From positions 1-64,000 of the forward strand of contig NZ_VTFV01000007.1 in the NCBI RefSeq assembly GCF_009192745.1: a stretch of 64,000 nucleotides of DNA. The letters are read 5' to 3'. Every line of letters starts with the position of its first letter. Position 1 is the first letter of the stretch. This document shows, piece by piece, positions 34,494 through 42,411 of the stretch. Source of the stretch: Arthrobacter citreus (lineage in GTDB: Bacteria; Actinomycetota; Actinomycetes; Actinomycetales; Micrococcaceae). The notes beneath the pieces are model-generated. The model did not search any database and had not been told where the DNA came from. It saw only the letters and a program-made list of their open reading frames with translations. Both the position numbers and the translations under genes were made by a program.

Positions 34494-34847
34494 GTGGACA
34501 CTGCCCAGAGAGCTCCCGAGCCCGTTGCCGATGCCTGCTGCCCGTCCGTGACCCAAGAGATACTCAGCGCCGAGGACGCGCAGCGCTTCGCCCAGCTCCT
34601 CAAGGCCGTGGCGGAGCCAACTCGGCTGCGCCTGGTGTCCATCATTGCCGCGCAGGAGAACAAAGAGGCCTGCGTCTGCGATCTCACGGAACCCGTTGGC
34701 CTGGGACAGCCCACTGTCTCCCACCACCTGAAGATCCTGGTGGACGCCGGAATCCTGCGCCGCGAGAAGCGCGGAGTGTGGGCGTATTACGCCATCATCC
34801 CGGGCGCCCTGGAGAGGGCTGCGGCTGTCCTGTCCCCTGCTTCCTGA
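34494..34847 (+). CDS. arsR: ArsR-family arsenite-responsive repressor
   Basis: 117 aa from the GTG 6 nt after a CATAAT -10 box (leaderless). Winged helix: LLKAVAEPTRLRLVSIIAA, then QPTVSHHLKILVDAGILRREKRGVW. Cysteines that could bind As(III) are C15-C16 (ADACCPS) and C60/C62 (EACVCDL). The adjacent pair at exactly 15-16 recalls Corynebacterium glutamicum ArsR1, which uses Cys15, Cys16 and Cys55; here the third ligand would be C60 or C62. Divergent from acr3 with the operator repeats between them. Confidence 0.93.
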   Translation: MDTAQRAPEPVADACCPSVTQEILSAEDAQRFAQLLKAVAEPTRLRLVSIIAAQENKEACVCDLTEPVGLGQPTVSHHLKILVDAGILRREKRGVWAYYAIIPGALERAAAVLSPAS

Positions 34848-34893
34848 GCCTGGGAGCCGGGGTCACACGGGCCGGATTCATCAGCATCCTTGC

Positions 34894-34899
34894 TAGACT
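34894..34899 (+). promoter_or_regulatory. -10 box for small ORF upstream of nhaA
   Basis: TAGACT lies 7 nt before the ATG at 34907, the same leaderless layout as the DUF222 gene at the left end of the window. Confidence 0.4.
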
Positions 34900-34906
34900 G
34901 GACGCC

Positions 34907-35077
34907 ATGACTGCCCGCCGCCTCCTGTTCACCCGTGCTTCCGCACAGGTGCTGACGGCGTACCTGAAGCGGCTGCTGCTGGCCAAGCGGGCCAGCGGGA
35001 CCAACGGCTGGATGAGTTCCTGGGGCACCAACGCGCACGGCGAGATTGCCGGCTGCCCGCCGCCACGCACCTGCTAA
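34907..35077 (+). CDS. Small ORF between arsR and nhaA
   Basis: 56 aa, basic, starting MTARRLLFTRASAQVLTAYL, with two Trp close together (NGWMSSWG) and a C-terminus GCPPPRTC. I do not recognise it. Support for coding comes from the -10 box exactly 7 nt before the ATG. A stem-loop begins at the first base after the stop codon, and nhaA starts about 75 nt further, so it may be a regulatory leader peptide rather than a functional protein. Low certainty. Confidence 0.4.
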   Translation: MTARRLLFTRASAQVLTAYLKRLLLAKRASGTNGWMSSWGTNAHGEIAGCPPPRTC

Positions 35078-35111
35078 GCACCTGCGTTCTGATCTGAGGA
35101 CGGACAGGTGC
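35078..35111 (+). promoter_or_regulatory. Stem-loop in the nhaA leader
   Basis: GCACCTG-CGTTCT (35078-35090) pairs with AGGACG (35097-35102) and CAGGTGC (35105-35111) across a 2-nt bulge and a 6-nt loop: 13 bp with one G-T pair. There is no T-run. It may be a terminator of the small ORF or a control element of nhaA. Confidence 0.5.
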
Positions 35112-35151
35112 ACTCTGCCCTGCCCCGGTACCCCGCGTGAAAGAACCAGCC

Positions 35152-36414
35152 ATGTCCCACTCTTCCCCTGCCCTACCCGAAAACCAGCAGCCGCACTCAA
35201 TTTGGCGCGGTGTCCACCAAACCCTCAGCAAGGACACAACAGGAGGTGCCCTGCTGCTGGGCGCCACCGTGATTGCCCTTATCCTGGCTAACTCGCCCCT
35301 GGCTGACTTTTACGAGTCAGTACGGGAGTTTTCCTTCGGCCCCGAAGCCCTGCACCTGAATCTCAGCGTTGCTGCCTGGGCGGCGGATGGCCTGCTTGCC
35401 GTCTTCTTCTTTGTTGTAGGCCTTGAGCTGAAGGAGGAGTTCGTCGCCGGCAAGCTGCGGGACCCGCGCACCGCCGTCGTTCCTATTGTCGCCGCCGTGG
35501 GCGGAGTCGCCATCCCGGCGCTGATCTTCACGCTGATCAACCTCAATGCCGGCGGAGACGCCCTCAATGGCTGGGCGATCCCGGCCGCCACGGACATTGC
35601 GTTTGCAGTGGCCGTCATCGCAGTGGTGGGCAGGATGCTGCCGCCGGCCCTGCGGACTTTCCTGCTGACCCTGGCCGTCGTCGATGACCTGCTGGCAATC
35701 TCCATCATCGCCGTCTTCTATACCGACGACATTGCGTTCCTGCCGCTGCTGGCTGCCCTGCTGCCGCTGGCGGTCTTCGCTGTGCTGGTCCAGCGCGGCG
35801 TCCGGACCTGGTGGGTGCTGATTCCCCTGGGTGTGTGTGTCTGGGCCCTGATCCATGCCTCCGGCATCCACGCTACGGTGGCCGGCGTCCTGCTTGGCTT
35901 TATGGTTCCCGTTATTGCGAAGGGCCGTGCCAGGGTTCCGGCCGGCACGCGGGAAGACGGTACCCCGCTCTTCGAGGGCCTGGCCGCCCATTTTGCGGAC
36001 AAGTGGTCCGTGTTCTCCAGCGCCGTCGCTGTACCGGTCTTCGCATTCTTCTCCGCCGGGGTTACGGTGGGCGGCTTCAGCGGACTGCTCGAGTCCCTCG
36101 GAGACAGCATCGCGCTCGGCATCATCGGCGGGCTGGTCCTCGGCAAGGCGATCGGGATCACCGGAGGTACGTTCCTGATCACGAGACTGCACGGAATCAC
36201 CATAGACAAGTCCCTGGCCTGGATCGACATCGTGGGGATGTCCTTCATCGCCGGCATCGGGTTCACCGTATCCCTGCTCGTCGGCGAACTTTCCTACGAT
36301 CCCTCCGGCGCGGCCTCGGACCACATGAAGGTGGGCGTGATTGTGGGGTCGATGATTTCCGCGACGATCGGCGCCGTGATCCTAACCGCCCGGAACCGTC
36401 ATTACCGCCACTAG
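35152..36414 (+). CDS. nhaA: Na+/H+ antiporter NhaA
   Basis: 420 aa from the ATG; an in-frame GTG at 35137 would add 5 residues. Electrogenic Na+(Li+)/H+ exchange for salt and alkali tolerance. About twelve helices; the paired ion-binding aspartates are in TLAVVDDLLAISII, preceded by AIPAATDIAFAVAVIAVVG, and KAIGITGGTFLI and IAGIGFTVSLLV match the family's later helices including the Lys helix region. It converges with the RibD-like gene, overlapping its stop by 4 nt. Confidence 0.95.
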   Translation: MSHSSPALPENQQPHSIWRGVHQTLSKDTTGGALLLGATVIALILANSPLADFYESVREFSFGPEALHLNLSVAAWAADGLLAVFFFVVGLELKEEFVAGKLRDPRTAVVPIVAAVGGVAIPALIFTLINLNAGGDALNGWAIPAATDIAFAVAVIAVVGRMLPPALRTFLLTLAVVDDLLAISIIAVFYTDDIAFLPLLAALLPLAVFAVLVQRGVRTWWVLIPLGVCVWALIHASGIHATVAGVLLGFMVPVIAKGRARVPAGTREDGTPLFEGLAAHFADKWSVFSSAVAVPVFAFFSAGVTVGGFSGLLESLGDSIALGIIGGLVLGKAIGITGGTFLITRLHGITIDKSLAWIDIVGMSFIAGIGFTVSLLVGELSYDPSGAASDHMKVGVIVGSMISATIGAVILTARNRHYRH

Positions 36415-37022
36415 TCACCGGCGTCGAGCCCCGTCACCGGAATCCCCGAACGTTCGTAGACCAGGCGGACAACGCCGGATGGGAAAGCCTGCGGTTCTGC
36501 GGCAAGGGTGAAGGCAGCGGGAACACCGGAACCGTTGGCGAAAACGCGTTTCCCTGAGCCGAGCGTTATGGGATAGAGGAACAGGTTCAGCCGGTCCAGG
36601 ATTCCTGCCGCCAGGAGCGAACCGGCCAGTGCCCCGCTGCCCACGACATGAATGTCCTCATGGCGTTCCTTCAGCTGCGCCGCCTTGTCCGCGGCGGACA
36701 GGACCGTGGTCCCGTCCCAGCCGGCGCCTTCCAGTGTCCGGGACACCACGTACTTGTCCATCGAGTTGAACTTCTCCGCGATCGGGTTGGAATTCACGCG
36801 CTGAGGCCAGTACCGGGCGAAGATGTCGTAGGTCCGCCGTCCCAGCAGGAGGGCGTCCATGTCATTGATTCCCTCCATGATCGCGGCGCCGGATTCAGCA
36901 TCGGCGAAGGCAGCCTGCCAGCCGCCGAGGGAGAACCCTCCCGAGGGGTCCTCATCCGCTCCGCCGGGGCCCTGGTAAACGCCGTCCAGTGTGAGAAACA
37001 GGTCAAGGGATATCGTTCCCAT
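36411..37022 (-). CDS. Dihydrofolate reductase-like (RibD C-terminal domain) protein
   Basis: 203 aa with the RibD_C/DHFR-like fold: MGTISLDLFLTLDGVYQGPGG at the start, DALLLGRRTYDIFARYWP, and HVVGSGALAGSLLAAGILDRLNLFLYPITLGSGKRVF at the NADPH site. Many such proteins exist in actinobacteria, mostly uncharacterised; it is not a true folA. It follows the AlkD-like gene by 3 nt on the same strand (operon DUF2975 - AlkD-like - this gene). Confidence 0.88.
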   Translation of the reverse strand: MGTISLDLFLTLDGVYQGPGGADEDPSGGFSLGGWQAAFADAESGAAIMEGINDMDALLLGRRTYDIFARYWPQRVNSNPIAEKFNSMDKYVVSRTLEGAGWDGTTVLSAADKAAQLKERHEDIHVVGSGALAGSLLAAGILDRLNLFLYPITLGSGKRVFANGSGVPAAFTLAAEPQAFPSGVVRLVYERSGIPVTGLDAGD

Positions 37023-37025
37023 GGT

Positions 37026-37709
37026 TCACACCCCTGCCTGCCGGCGGACGATCTCCGTAATCCAGACTGGTGCGTAGGGTGAGGTGCAGTTAGGCGGCGT
37101 GGGATAGTCCTTGAGCACTTCCAGCCGTTCGCCGATGGCTATGGCGCGGGAGCGAAACTGGGGGTGAGCGATCCCGATCTGGGCGAGGCAGGTGTTCATA
37201 GCCCACTGCAGCCGGCTGGGTGCGTCCTGCATGTGCGCCTCTATTGTGTCCAGCAGGGCTGGCAGGTCCAGGCCATCGGCGTTTTTGGCCACCCGATCGC
37301 TGGTCAGCGCCCAGCCGGCGCTTGCCACCACGGGGTCGGGGTCGGTGAACCAGGTGCGGCGCAGGTCTTCGACGTGCTGATTCTTCTTGACGACATAGTT
37401 CACCAGCCAGTCCTGCACCTTTGGACTACGTGCCTCGCGCAGCATGGAATCCAGTTCGTCCTGGGTGAAGGACTTGGGCCTGCAGATCAGCAGCGCCAGC
37501 AGGCGAGCCGCGGTGTCACCGGTTTGCCAGAGCTGACGGGACAGCTCCTGCTGCGCCTTCAGCTCCTTGGCGACGGCGCGAAGCCGGGTCAGGTTCACCC
37601 CGTGGTCGTCACCGTGCCTCTCGTTGATCGCCCGCATCTTCGGGTCCTCAAGGGAGGCCAGCTGGTCCATCACCTCATTCACCGTGGTTCCGGTGCTTGT
37701 TACGGGCAT
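37026..37709 (-). CDS. AlkD-like DNA alkylation repair (HEAT-repeat) protein
   Basis: 227 aa, all-helical. The stretch KELKAQQELSRQLWQTGDTAARLLALLI and later HVEDLRRTWFTDPDPVVASAGWAL match the HEAT-like repeats of small AlkD-family proteins. Canonical AlkD glycosylases use Trp, Asp and Arg residues to trap alkylated bases; several Trp and Asp are present, but I cannot align the active site by eye. The ATG is at 37707-37709. A glycosylase role is inferred from the fold only. Confidence 0.75.
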   Translation of the reverse strand: MPVTSTGTTVNEVMDQLASLEDPKMRAINERHGDDHGVNLTRLRAVAKELKAQQELSRQLWQTGDTAARLLALLICRPKSFTQDELDSMLREARSPKVQDWLVNYVVKKNQHVEDLRRTWFTDPDPVVASAGWALTSDRVAKNADGLDLPALLDTIEAHMQDAPSRLQWAMNTCLAQIGIAHPQFRSRAIAIGERLEVLKDYPTPPNCTSPYAPVWITEIVRRQAGV

Positions 37710-37723
37710 GCTGCTGTTTCCTC

Positions 37724-38200
37724 TCACGTCCAGTGGGCGGGCCCGGGGATCTCTGCGGTGCCGCTGCTGCCTCGCAGGACCCTGTTCCGCAGCGCAACCG
37801 CAGCAGGAACGAGCGCCAGCCCGGCAAGAAGCCCCATGAGCATCAGCGGGCCGCCCACGGAGGCTACGGACCCGGCGTGTGCGCAAATCCCGGCAACGGT
37901 TATGCCGGACAGACCGAGAGACGCTGCGATGACGTTTGCCGGTTCGGCTGCACCGAGAGTTAGTCCGCCTTCTGCCACCACGATGCTGAGTATCCGCCAC
38001 GCCGCCAGCAGCGCCGCTTCAAGGCAGGCTACCGCCACAATCGCCGCAATCGCGTACGGGACGGCGAGATGTGCGGCCTGCGGATACGCCGCGGCGTACT
38101 CGCCCGCAAGGCGCGGCAGCAGCACTGTCTGCGACAACAGGGCCAGGAGTCCCAGGGTCACCAGGACAAAACGGAGTGGCAGTGCTTCCTGCTTGGTCAT
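37724..38200 (-). CDS. DUF2975 family membrane protein
   Basis: 158 aa with four hydrophobic segments (VLVTLGLLALLSQTVLL, AVPYAIAAIVAVACLEAALLAAW, VIAASLGLSGITVAGICAH, LMLMGLLAGLALVPAAVAL), the DUF2975 layout. An in-frame upstream start at 38260 would add 20 residues that look unrelated. These genes are often followed by a small XRE regulator; here the AlkD-like gene follows instead after 14 nt. The 41-nt repeat cluster 2 begins about 70 nt upstream. Function unknown. Confidence 0.75.
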   Translation of the reverse strand: MTKQEALPLRFVLVTLGLLALLSQTVLLPRLAGEYAAAYPQAAHLAVPYAIAAIVAVACLEAALLAAWRILSIVVAEGGLTLGAAEPANVIAASLGLSGITVAGICAHAGSVASVGGPLMLMGLLAGLALVPAAVALRNRVLRGSSGTAEIPGPAHWT

Positions 38201-38272
38201 AGCGCAATGCTCGTCAGGTCCGTTCGTACTGTCAACCACACGTTTGTGGGCCCTGCTCATTCGTTCGGGCCA

Positions 38273-38425
38273 GCAACCTTCGGGGAGATAACGCTGGAAA
38301 GCGGCATCCGGGTTTAACCTTCGTGGAGATAACGCTCGTATGGCGCTCCCAATACGGCGTTATCTCCCCAAACGTTTCGCGGAACCCGCTCCAAAGAGCG
38401 TCAAGTCACCGAAGGTTATTGTGCC
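38273..38425. repeat. Cluster 2 of 41-nt periodic repeats
   Basis: Direct copies AACCTTCGGGGAGATAACGC at 38275 and AACCTTCGTGGAGATAACGC at 38316 (41 nt apart), then inverted copies GCGTTATCTCCCCAAACGTT at 38357 and GCGTCAAGTCACCGAAGGTT at 38398 (again 41 nt apart). The middle pair can fold into a 16-bp stem around a 10-nt loop. Same element and same period as the cluster at 31.1 kb. Confidence 0.8.
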
Positions 38426-38518
38426 GACCGTATTGCCGGCGATCTCTACGGCAGGAGGGCTTGGGCCAGGCGGCACGCCGGTTGCCGATCCGCCGGTCCG
38501 TTCCTTCCGGCCGCCCTG
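38426..38518. other. Spacer after UvrA2
   Basis: No gene or clear signal seen between repeat cluster 2 and the uvrA2 stop codon. Confidence 0.35.
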
Positions 38519-41065
38519 TCAGAGTCTCTTCAACGCAGCAGCCAGGTACGGCGCCGTCCGGCTCGCTTCACAGGCAGCAACTTCCTCGGCGGGTCCGGCA
38601 CAGATGATCCGGCCGCCGTCGCCGCCGCCTGCCGGACCCATGTCGATCACCCAGTCAGCAGACGCCACCACGTTCATCGAGTGCTCAACGACCACCACCG
38701 TATCGCCGGCCTCCACCAGCCGGTTCAGCTGGGCCAGCAGAAGCTGCACATCCTGCGGGTGCAGGCCGGTAGTTGGCTCGTCCAGCAGGTAGAGGGTGTG
38801 CCCGCGCCGGGCGCGCTGCAGTTCGGTGGCCAGTTTAATGCGCTGCGCTTCGCCGCCGGAGAGCTCCGTGGCGGGCTGGCCGAGCCTCAGGTAACCGAGG
38901 CCGACGTCGAGCAGGGTGTTCAGGCTGCGGGCTGCGGCCGGAAGGTCGGACAGGAACTCCGCCGCGGTTTCCACCCGCATGCCAAGGACATCCGCAATGG
39001 ATTTGCCCCGGTAGGTGATTTCCAGGGTCTCGTCGTTGTACCGGGCACCGTGGCAGTCGGGGCAGGGGCCGTAGGTGCCGGGAAGGAACAACAGTTCGAC
39101 GGCGAGGAAGCCCTCACCCTGGCAGGTTTCACAACGGCCGCCGGCAACGTTAAAGGAGAACCGCCCGGCGTTGTAGCCGCGTGCCCGTGCTTCGTCCGTG
39201 CCGGCGTAGAGCTTGCGGACGTGGTCGAACAGGCCGGTATAGGTGGCCAGGTTCGAGCGCGGCGTCCGGCCGATGGGCCGCTGGTCTACCTTCACCAGCC
39301 GGTCAAGGTGTTCCAGCCCGCTGATGTCCCGCACCTGGACACCGGGATCCTCACTGCCCGCTTCCATGGTCTCGTCCTCGTCCTCGGCTTCCGGCGGCGC
39401 GCCGTTGACCTGGGTGCCTACGGCTTCGGCGAGGACCTGGCTGACCAGGGTGGACTTGCCGGACCCGGACACGCCGGTGACGGCGGTAAGCACACCCAGC
39501 GGAATGTCGGCGTCGAGCTCCCGCAGGTTATGCCGCGAGATGCCCTTCAGGGACAGCCAGCGCTCAGCCCTGCGCCGGGCAGGAGCGGTTTCCTCCTCCT
39601 CGCCGAAGAGGAAGGGACGGGTAGCGCTCTCAGCCACATTGGCAAGGCCCTCCACCGGGCCGCTGTAGAGCACGGTTCCGCCGCCGTCGCCCGCCTGCGG
39701 GCCGACGTCGACGATCCATTCGGCGCTGCGCACCACGTCCATGTTGTGCTCGACGACGAACACCGAGTTCCCTGCGTCCTTGAGCTCCTGCAGCACGGCC
39801 AACAGCGGTTCGGCGTCGGCCGGATGCAGTCCGGCGGACGGTTCGTCCAGCACGTAGACCACGCCGAACAGGCCCGACCGAAGCTGGGTGGCGATGCGCA
39901 GCCGCTGCATCTCCCCCGGTGAGAGCGTCGGAGTGGCACGGGACAGGCTGAGGTAGCCCAGGCCAAGCGAGATCAGGATCTCGAGGCGGGACAGAAGGTC
40001 ACGCGTGATGGTGACGGCAACCTCGGTGTCCTCGTTCGACGCCGCTGACCGGGAGGCCGTGCCGGCAGCCTTGAGTTCCGCCGTCGGCCGGATGATCTCG
40101 GCCAGCTCGCCCAGGGTTGCTCCGTTGAGTTCAGCGATGTTGTGGCCGGCGAAAGTGACGGCCAGTGCCTCCGGACGCAGGCCCGCTCCTCCACAGACCG
40201 GGCAGGGGCCGGAGACCATGTACTCCAGGACCCGTTCCCGCATCTTCGAACTGCCGGAATCGGCCAGGGTGTGCAGCACGTAGCTGCGGGCGCTCCAGAA
40301 ACGGCCCTTGTAGGGCTTGGCGACGCGGTCGCGCTGCGGTGTGATGGTGACCACGGGCTGTTCCTCGGTGAAGAGGATCCAGTCGCGGTCCTTCTTCGGG
40401 AGCTTCCGCCAGGGCACATCGACGTCGTAGCCCAGGTGAATCAGGATGTCCCGCAGGTTCTTGCCCTGCCAGGCACCCGGCCAGGCAGCGATGGCACCCT
40501 CGCGGATGGTCCGGGACGGATCAGGGACCAGGGACTCTTCGGTCACGGTGTGAGCGATGCCCAGGCCGGAGCATTCGCGGCACGCGCCCGCGGCAGTGTT
40601 GGGTGAGAAGGCATCCGAATCCAGGCTGCCGGGCTCGGCGTCGGCCGGATAGGTGCCGCCGCGGGAGAAGAGCATCCGCATCGAGTTTGAAAGCGTGGTG
40701 AGCGTGCCAACCGTCGACCGCGAACTGGCCGTGCCTCGGCGCTGCTGGAGCGCGACGGCGGGGGGCAGGCCCGTGATGGCCTCCACCTTGGGATTGTGGC
40801 CCTGGGAGATCAGGCGCCGCGCATACGGCGCAACCGATTCGAAGTACCGCTTCTGTGCCTCGGCGTAGATGGTTCCGAACGCCAGGGACGACTTGCCTGA
40901 GCCGGAGATTCCAGTGAACGCAACGATCGCGTCACGGGGAATGTCGACGTCTACGCTGCGCAGGTTGTTTTCCTGGGCGCCGCGGACACGGACCATGCCG
41001 TTGCCCTCGGGGTCGGAGGAGGAGCTGGGAGCGGGCTGGGCAGCAGATACGGGTTTAGTGCTCAC
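38519..41065 (-). CDS. uvrA2: UvrA2-type ABC excinuclease subunit
   Basis: 848-aa twin ABC ATPase. First Walker A GISGSGKSSLAFGTIYAEAQ, second GVSGSGKSTLVSQVL; two signature motifs (LSPGEMQRLRIATQL and LSGGEAQRIKLATEL); zinc-type cysteines in CRECSGLG, CPVCGGAG, CETCQGEG and CPDCHGA. It is about 100 residues shorter than canonical UvrA and appears to lack the UvrB-binding and insertion regions, as UvrA2 paralogues do. Such proteins are linked to DNA-intercalating-drug tolerance in Streptomyces and Deinococcus. A MarR regulator diverges from it 96 nt away. Confidence 0.9.
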   Translation of the reverse strand: MSTKPVSAAQPAPSSSSDPEGNGMVRVRGAQENNLRSVDVDIPRDAIVAFTGISGSGKSSLAFGTIYAEAQKRYFESVAPYARRLISQGHNPKVEAITGLPPAVALQQRRGTASSRSTVGTLTTLSNSMRMLFSRGGTYPADAEPGSLDSDAFSPNTAAGACRECSGLGIAHTVTEESLVPDPSRTIREGAIAAWPGAWQGKNLRDILIHLGYDVDVPWRKLPKKDRDWILFTEEQPVVTITPQRDRVAKPYKGRFWSARSYVLHTLADSGSSKMRERVLEYMVSGPCPVCGGAGLRPEALAVTFAGHNIAELNGATLGELAEIIRPTAELKAAGTASRSAASNEDTEVAVTITRDLLSRLEILISLGLGYLSLSRATPTLSPGEMQRLRIATQLRSGLFGVVYVLDEPSAGLHPADAEPLLAVLQELKDAGNSVFVVEHNMDVVRSAEWIVDVGPQAGDGGGTVLYSGPVEGLANVAESATRPFLFGEEEETAPARRRAERWLSLKGISRHNLRELDADIPLGVLTAVTGVSGSGKSTLVSQVLAEAVGTQVNGAPPEAEDEDETMEAGSEDPGVQVRDISGLEHLDRLVKVDQRPIGRTPRSNLATYTGLFDHVRKLYAGTDEARARGYNAGRFSFNVAGGRCETCQGEGFLAVELLFLPGTYGPCPDCHGARYNDETLEITYRGKSIADVLGMRVETAAEFLSDLPAAARSLNTLLDVGLGYLRLGQPATELSGGEAQRIKLATELQRARRGHTLYLLDEPTTGLHPQDVQLLLAQLNRLVEAGDTVVVVEHSMNVVASADWVIDMGPAGGGDGGRIICAGPAEEVAACEASRTAPYLAAALKRL

Positions 41066-41148
41066 CCATCGACGCTAACAGGCAGCCTGCTTCCCAATCA
41101 GTGAATCCGGCTGGGTTTCACCAACGGCGTGATCAGCGCACAAACGGA

Positions 41149-41154
41149 TAGGTT
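41149..41154 (+). promoter_or_regulatory. -10 box for the leaderless MarR gene
   Basis: TAGGTT ends 7 nt before the ATG at 41162; no ribosome site is present. Confidence 0.4.
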
Positions 41155-41161
41155 GGAATCT

Positions 41162-41653
41162 ATGAAGGACCAGATAGAGCAGATCCTGGCTCAGTGGACA
41201 ACGGAACGGCCGGATCTTGATGCCTCTCCCATGGCTGTCATCGGGCGGATCTCCCGGGTGTCCCGGAAGGTGGATACCCGGCTGGCGGCAACCTTCGCGA
41301 GGCATGGTCTCGACGCCGCTGCTTTTGATGTCCTGGCGACCCTGCGCCGCTCCGGTGCTCCGTACACCCTGAGCCCGTCAGAGCTGACGGCCAGCACCAT
41401 GGTCACCTCCGCGGCAATTGCCCAGCGGCTGAACCGGCTGGAGGAACGGGGTTTGGTGTCCCGTACCAAAAACTCCTCGGACGGGCGGGGAAAGAAGGTG
41501 GCGCTCACAGCTGACGGACTTGCGCTGGTTGAGCGGGTGCTGCCGGATCATCTGGCGACTGAGGAGAGCATCCTGGCGGGCCTCAGCTCCGAGGAGCGGA
41601 AGGCTCTCGCCGGACTGCTGGCTCGCATCGAGGGAACCCTGGACCGGAAATAG
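41162..41653 (+). CDS. MarR family transcriptional regulator
   Basis: 163 aa. Winged-helix core LSPSELTASTMVTSAAIAQRLNRLEERGLVSRTKNSSDGRGKKVALT, flanked by dimerisation helices, as in MarR repressors. The ATG at 41162 follows a -10 box by 7 nt; a further upstream in-frame ATG (41129) is unlikely. Divergent from uvrA2 and probably its regulator; the mycothiol-dependent protein downstream (38 nt) may belong to the same unit. Confidence 0.9.
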   Translation: MKDQIEQILAQWTTERPDLDASPMAVIGRISRVSRKVDTRLAATFARHGLDAAAFDVLATLRRSGAPYTLSPSELTASTMVTSAAIAQRLNRLEERGLVSRTKNSSDGRGKKVALTADGLALVERVLPDHLATEESILAGLSSEERKALAGLLARIEGTLDRK

Positions 41654-41691
41654 TCTGTACAACCTCCGCCCGCGCTGGTTGAGTACCGAAC

Positions 41692-42333
41692 ATGGCTCCC
41701 CGAAGCAGCTCTTCCGTCTGGCCGGCAGTGCACGAGGAACGCCGCGCGCTGATTGCGGATCTGGAGGACCTTCCGGAAGATGCGTGGCAGAGGCCGTCTC
41801 TGTGTCCCGGCTGGAGTGTCCACGATGTCCTTGCCCATCTGGTGGACACCGCACGAACCACCCGGCTGGGTTTCCTGCGCGGCATGGTGAGGGCTCGCTT
41901 CGACTTTGACCGCAGCAATGCCGACGGCGTCCGAAAGCACCGCGGAAGCAGCCCGGCTGAAACCCTGGAGGCGTTTCGCTCGGTTCAGCACCGGACCAGC
42001 GGACCGCCGGCACCACGTGCCACCCGCCTGGTTGAAGCAGTGGTTCACGGCGAGGACATCCGGCGACCGCTCGGGATTGTCCGCGCCTATCCCCCTGCGT
42101 CTGTGCTCGCGGCGCTGCGGCATCAGGTGGAGACATCAGTGAAGCTGGGCGGCGGCAAGGAGCGGGCGAACGGACTGCGGCTGATTGCCTCCGACATGAC
42201 TTTCGAACATGGCAGCGCTGACCTGGTGGGCGGTCCTGCAGTGGCACTGCTGCTGGCGGTGTCCGGCCGCCCGGTCCGCGAGGGCGAGCTCAACGGCAGC
42301 AGCACCGCAGTGCTGCGGCTGATGCGGACGTGA
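41692..42333 (+). CDS. Mycothiol-dependent maleylpyruvate isomerase-family protein (TIGR03083)
   Basis: 213 aa. N-terminal DinB-like helical domain with RPSLCPGWSVHDVLAHLVDT, and a later VVHGEDIRRPLG, the two places that supply the metal ligands in the family; the C-terminal part is MDMPI-like. Family members use mycothiol as cofactor, fitting an actinomycete. The exact reaction is unknown. It follows the MarR gene on the same strand, suggesting a detoxification unit together with uvrA2. Confidence 0.85.
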   Translation: MAPRSSSSVWPAVHEERRALIADLEDLPEDAWQRPSLCPGWSVHDVLAHLVDTARTTRLGFLRGMVRARFDFDRSNADGVRKHRGSSPAETLEAFRSVQHRTSGPPAPRATRLVEAVVHGEDIRRPLGIVRAYPPASVLAALRHQVETSVKLGGGKERANGLRLIASDMTFEHGSADLVGGPAVALLLAVSGRPVREGELNGSSTAVLRLMRT

Positions 42334-42411
42334 TGGCTGCACGGGACCGATCCCCATTTTCTCCGGTTCACTAGCCAGCGTGTCATCCTGCACAAAACCG
42401 CGCACAAGATC

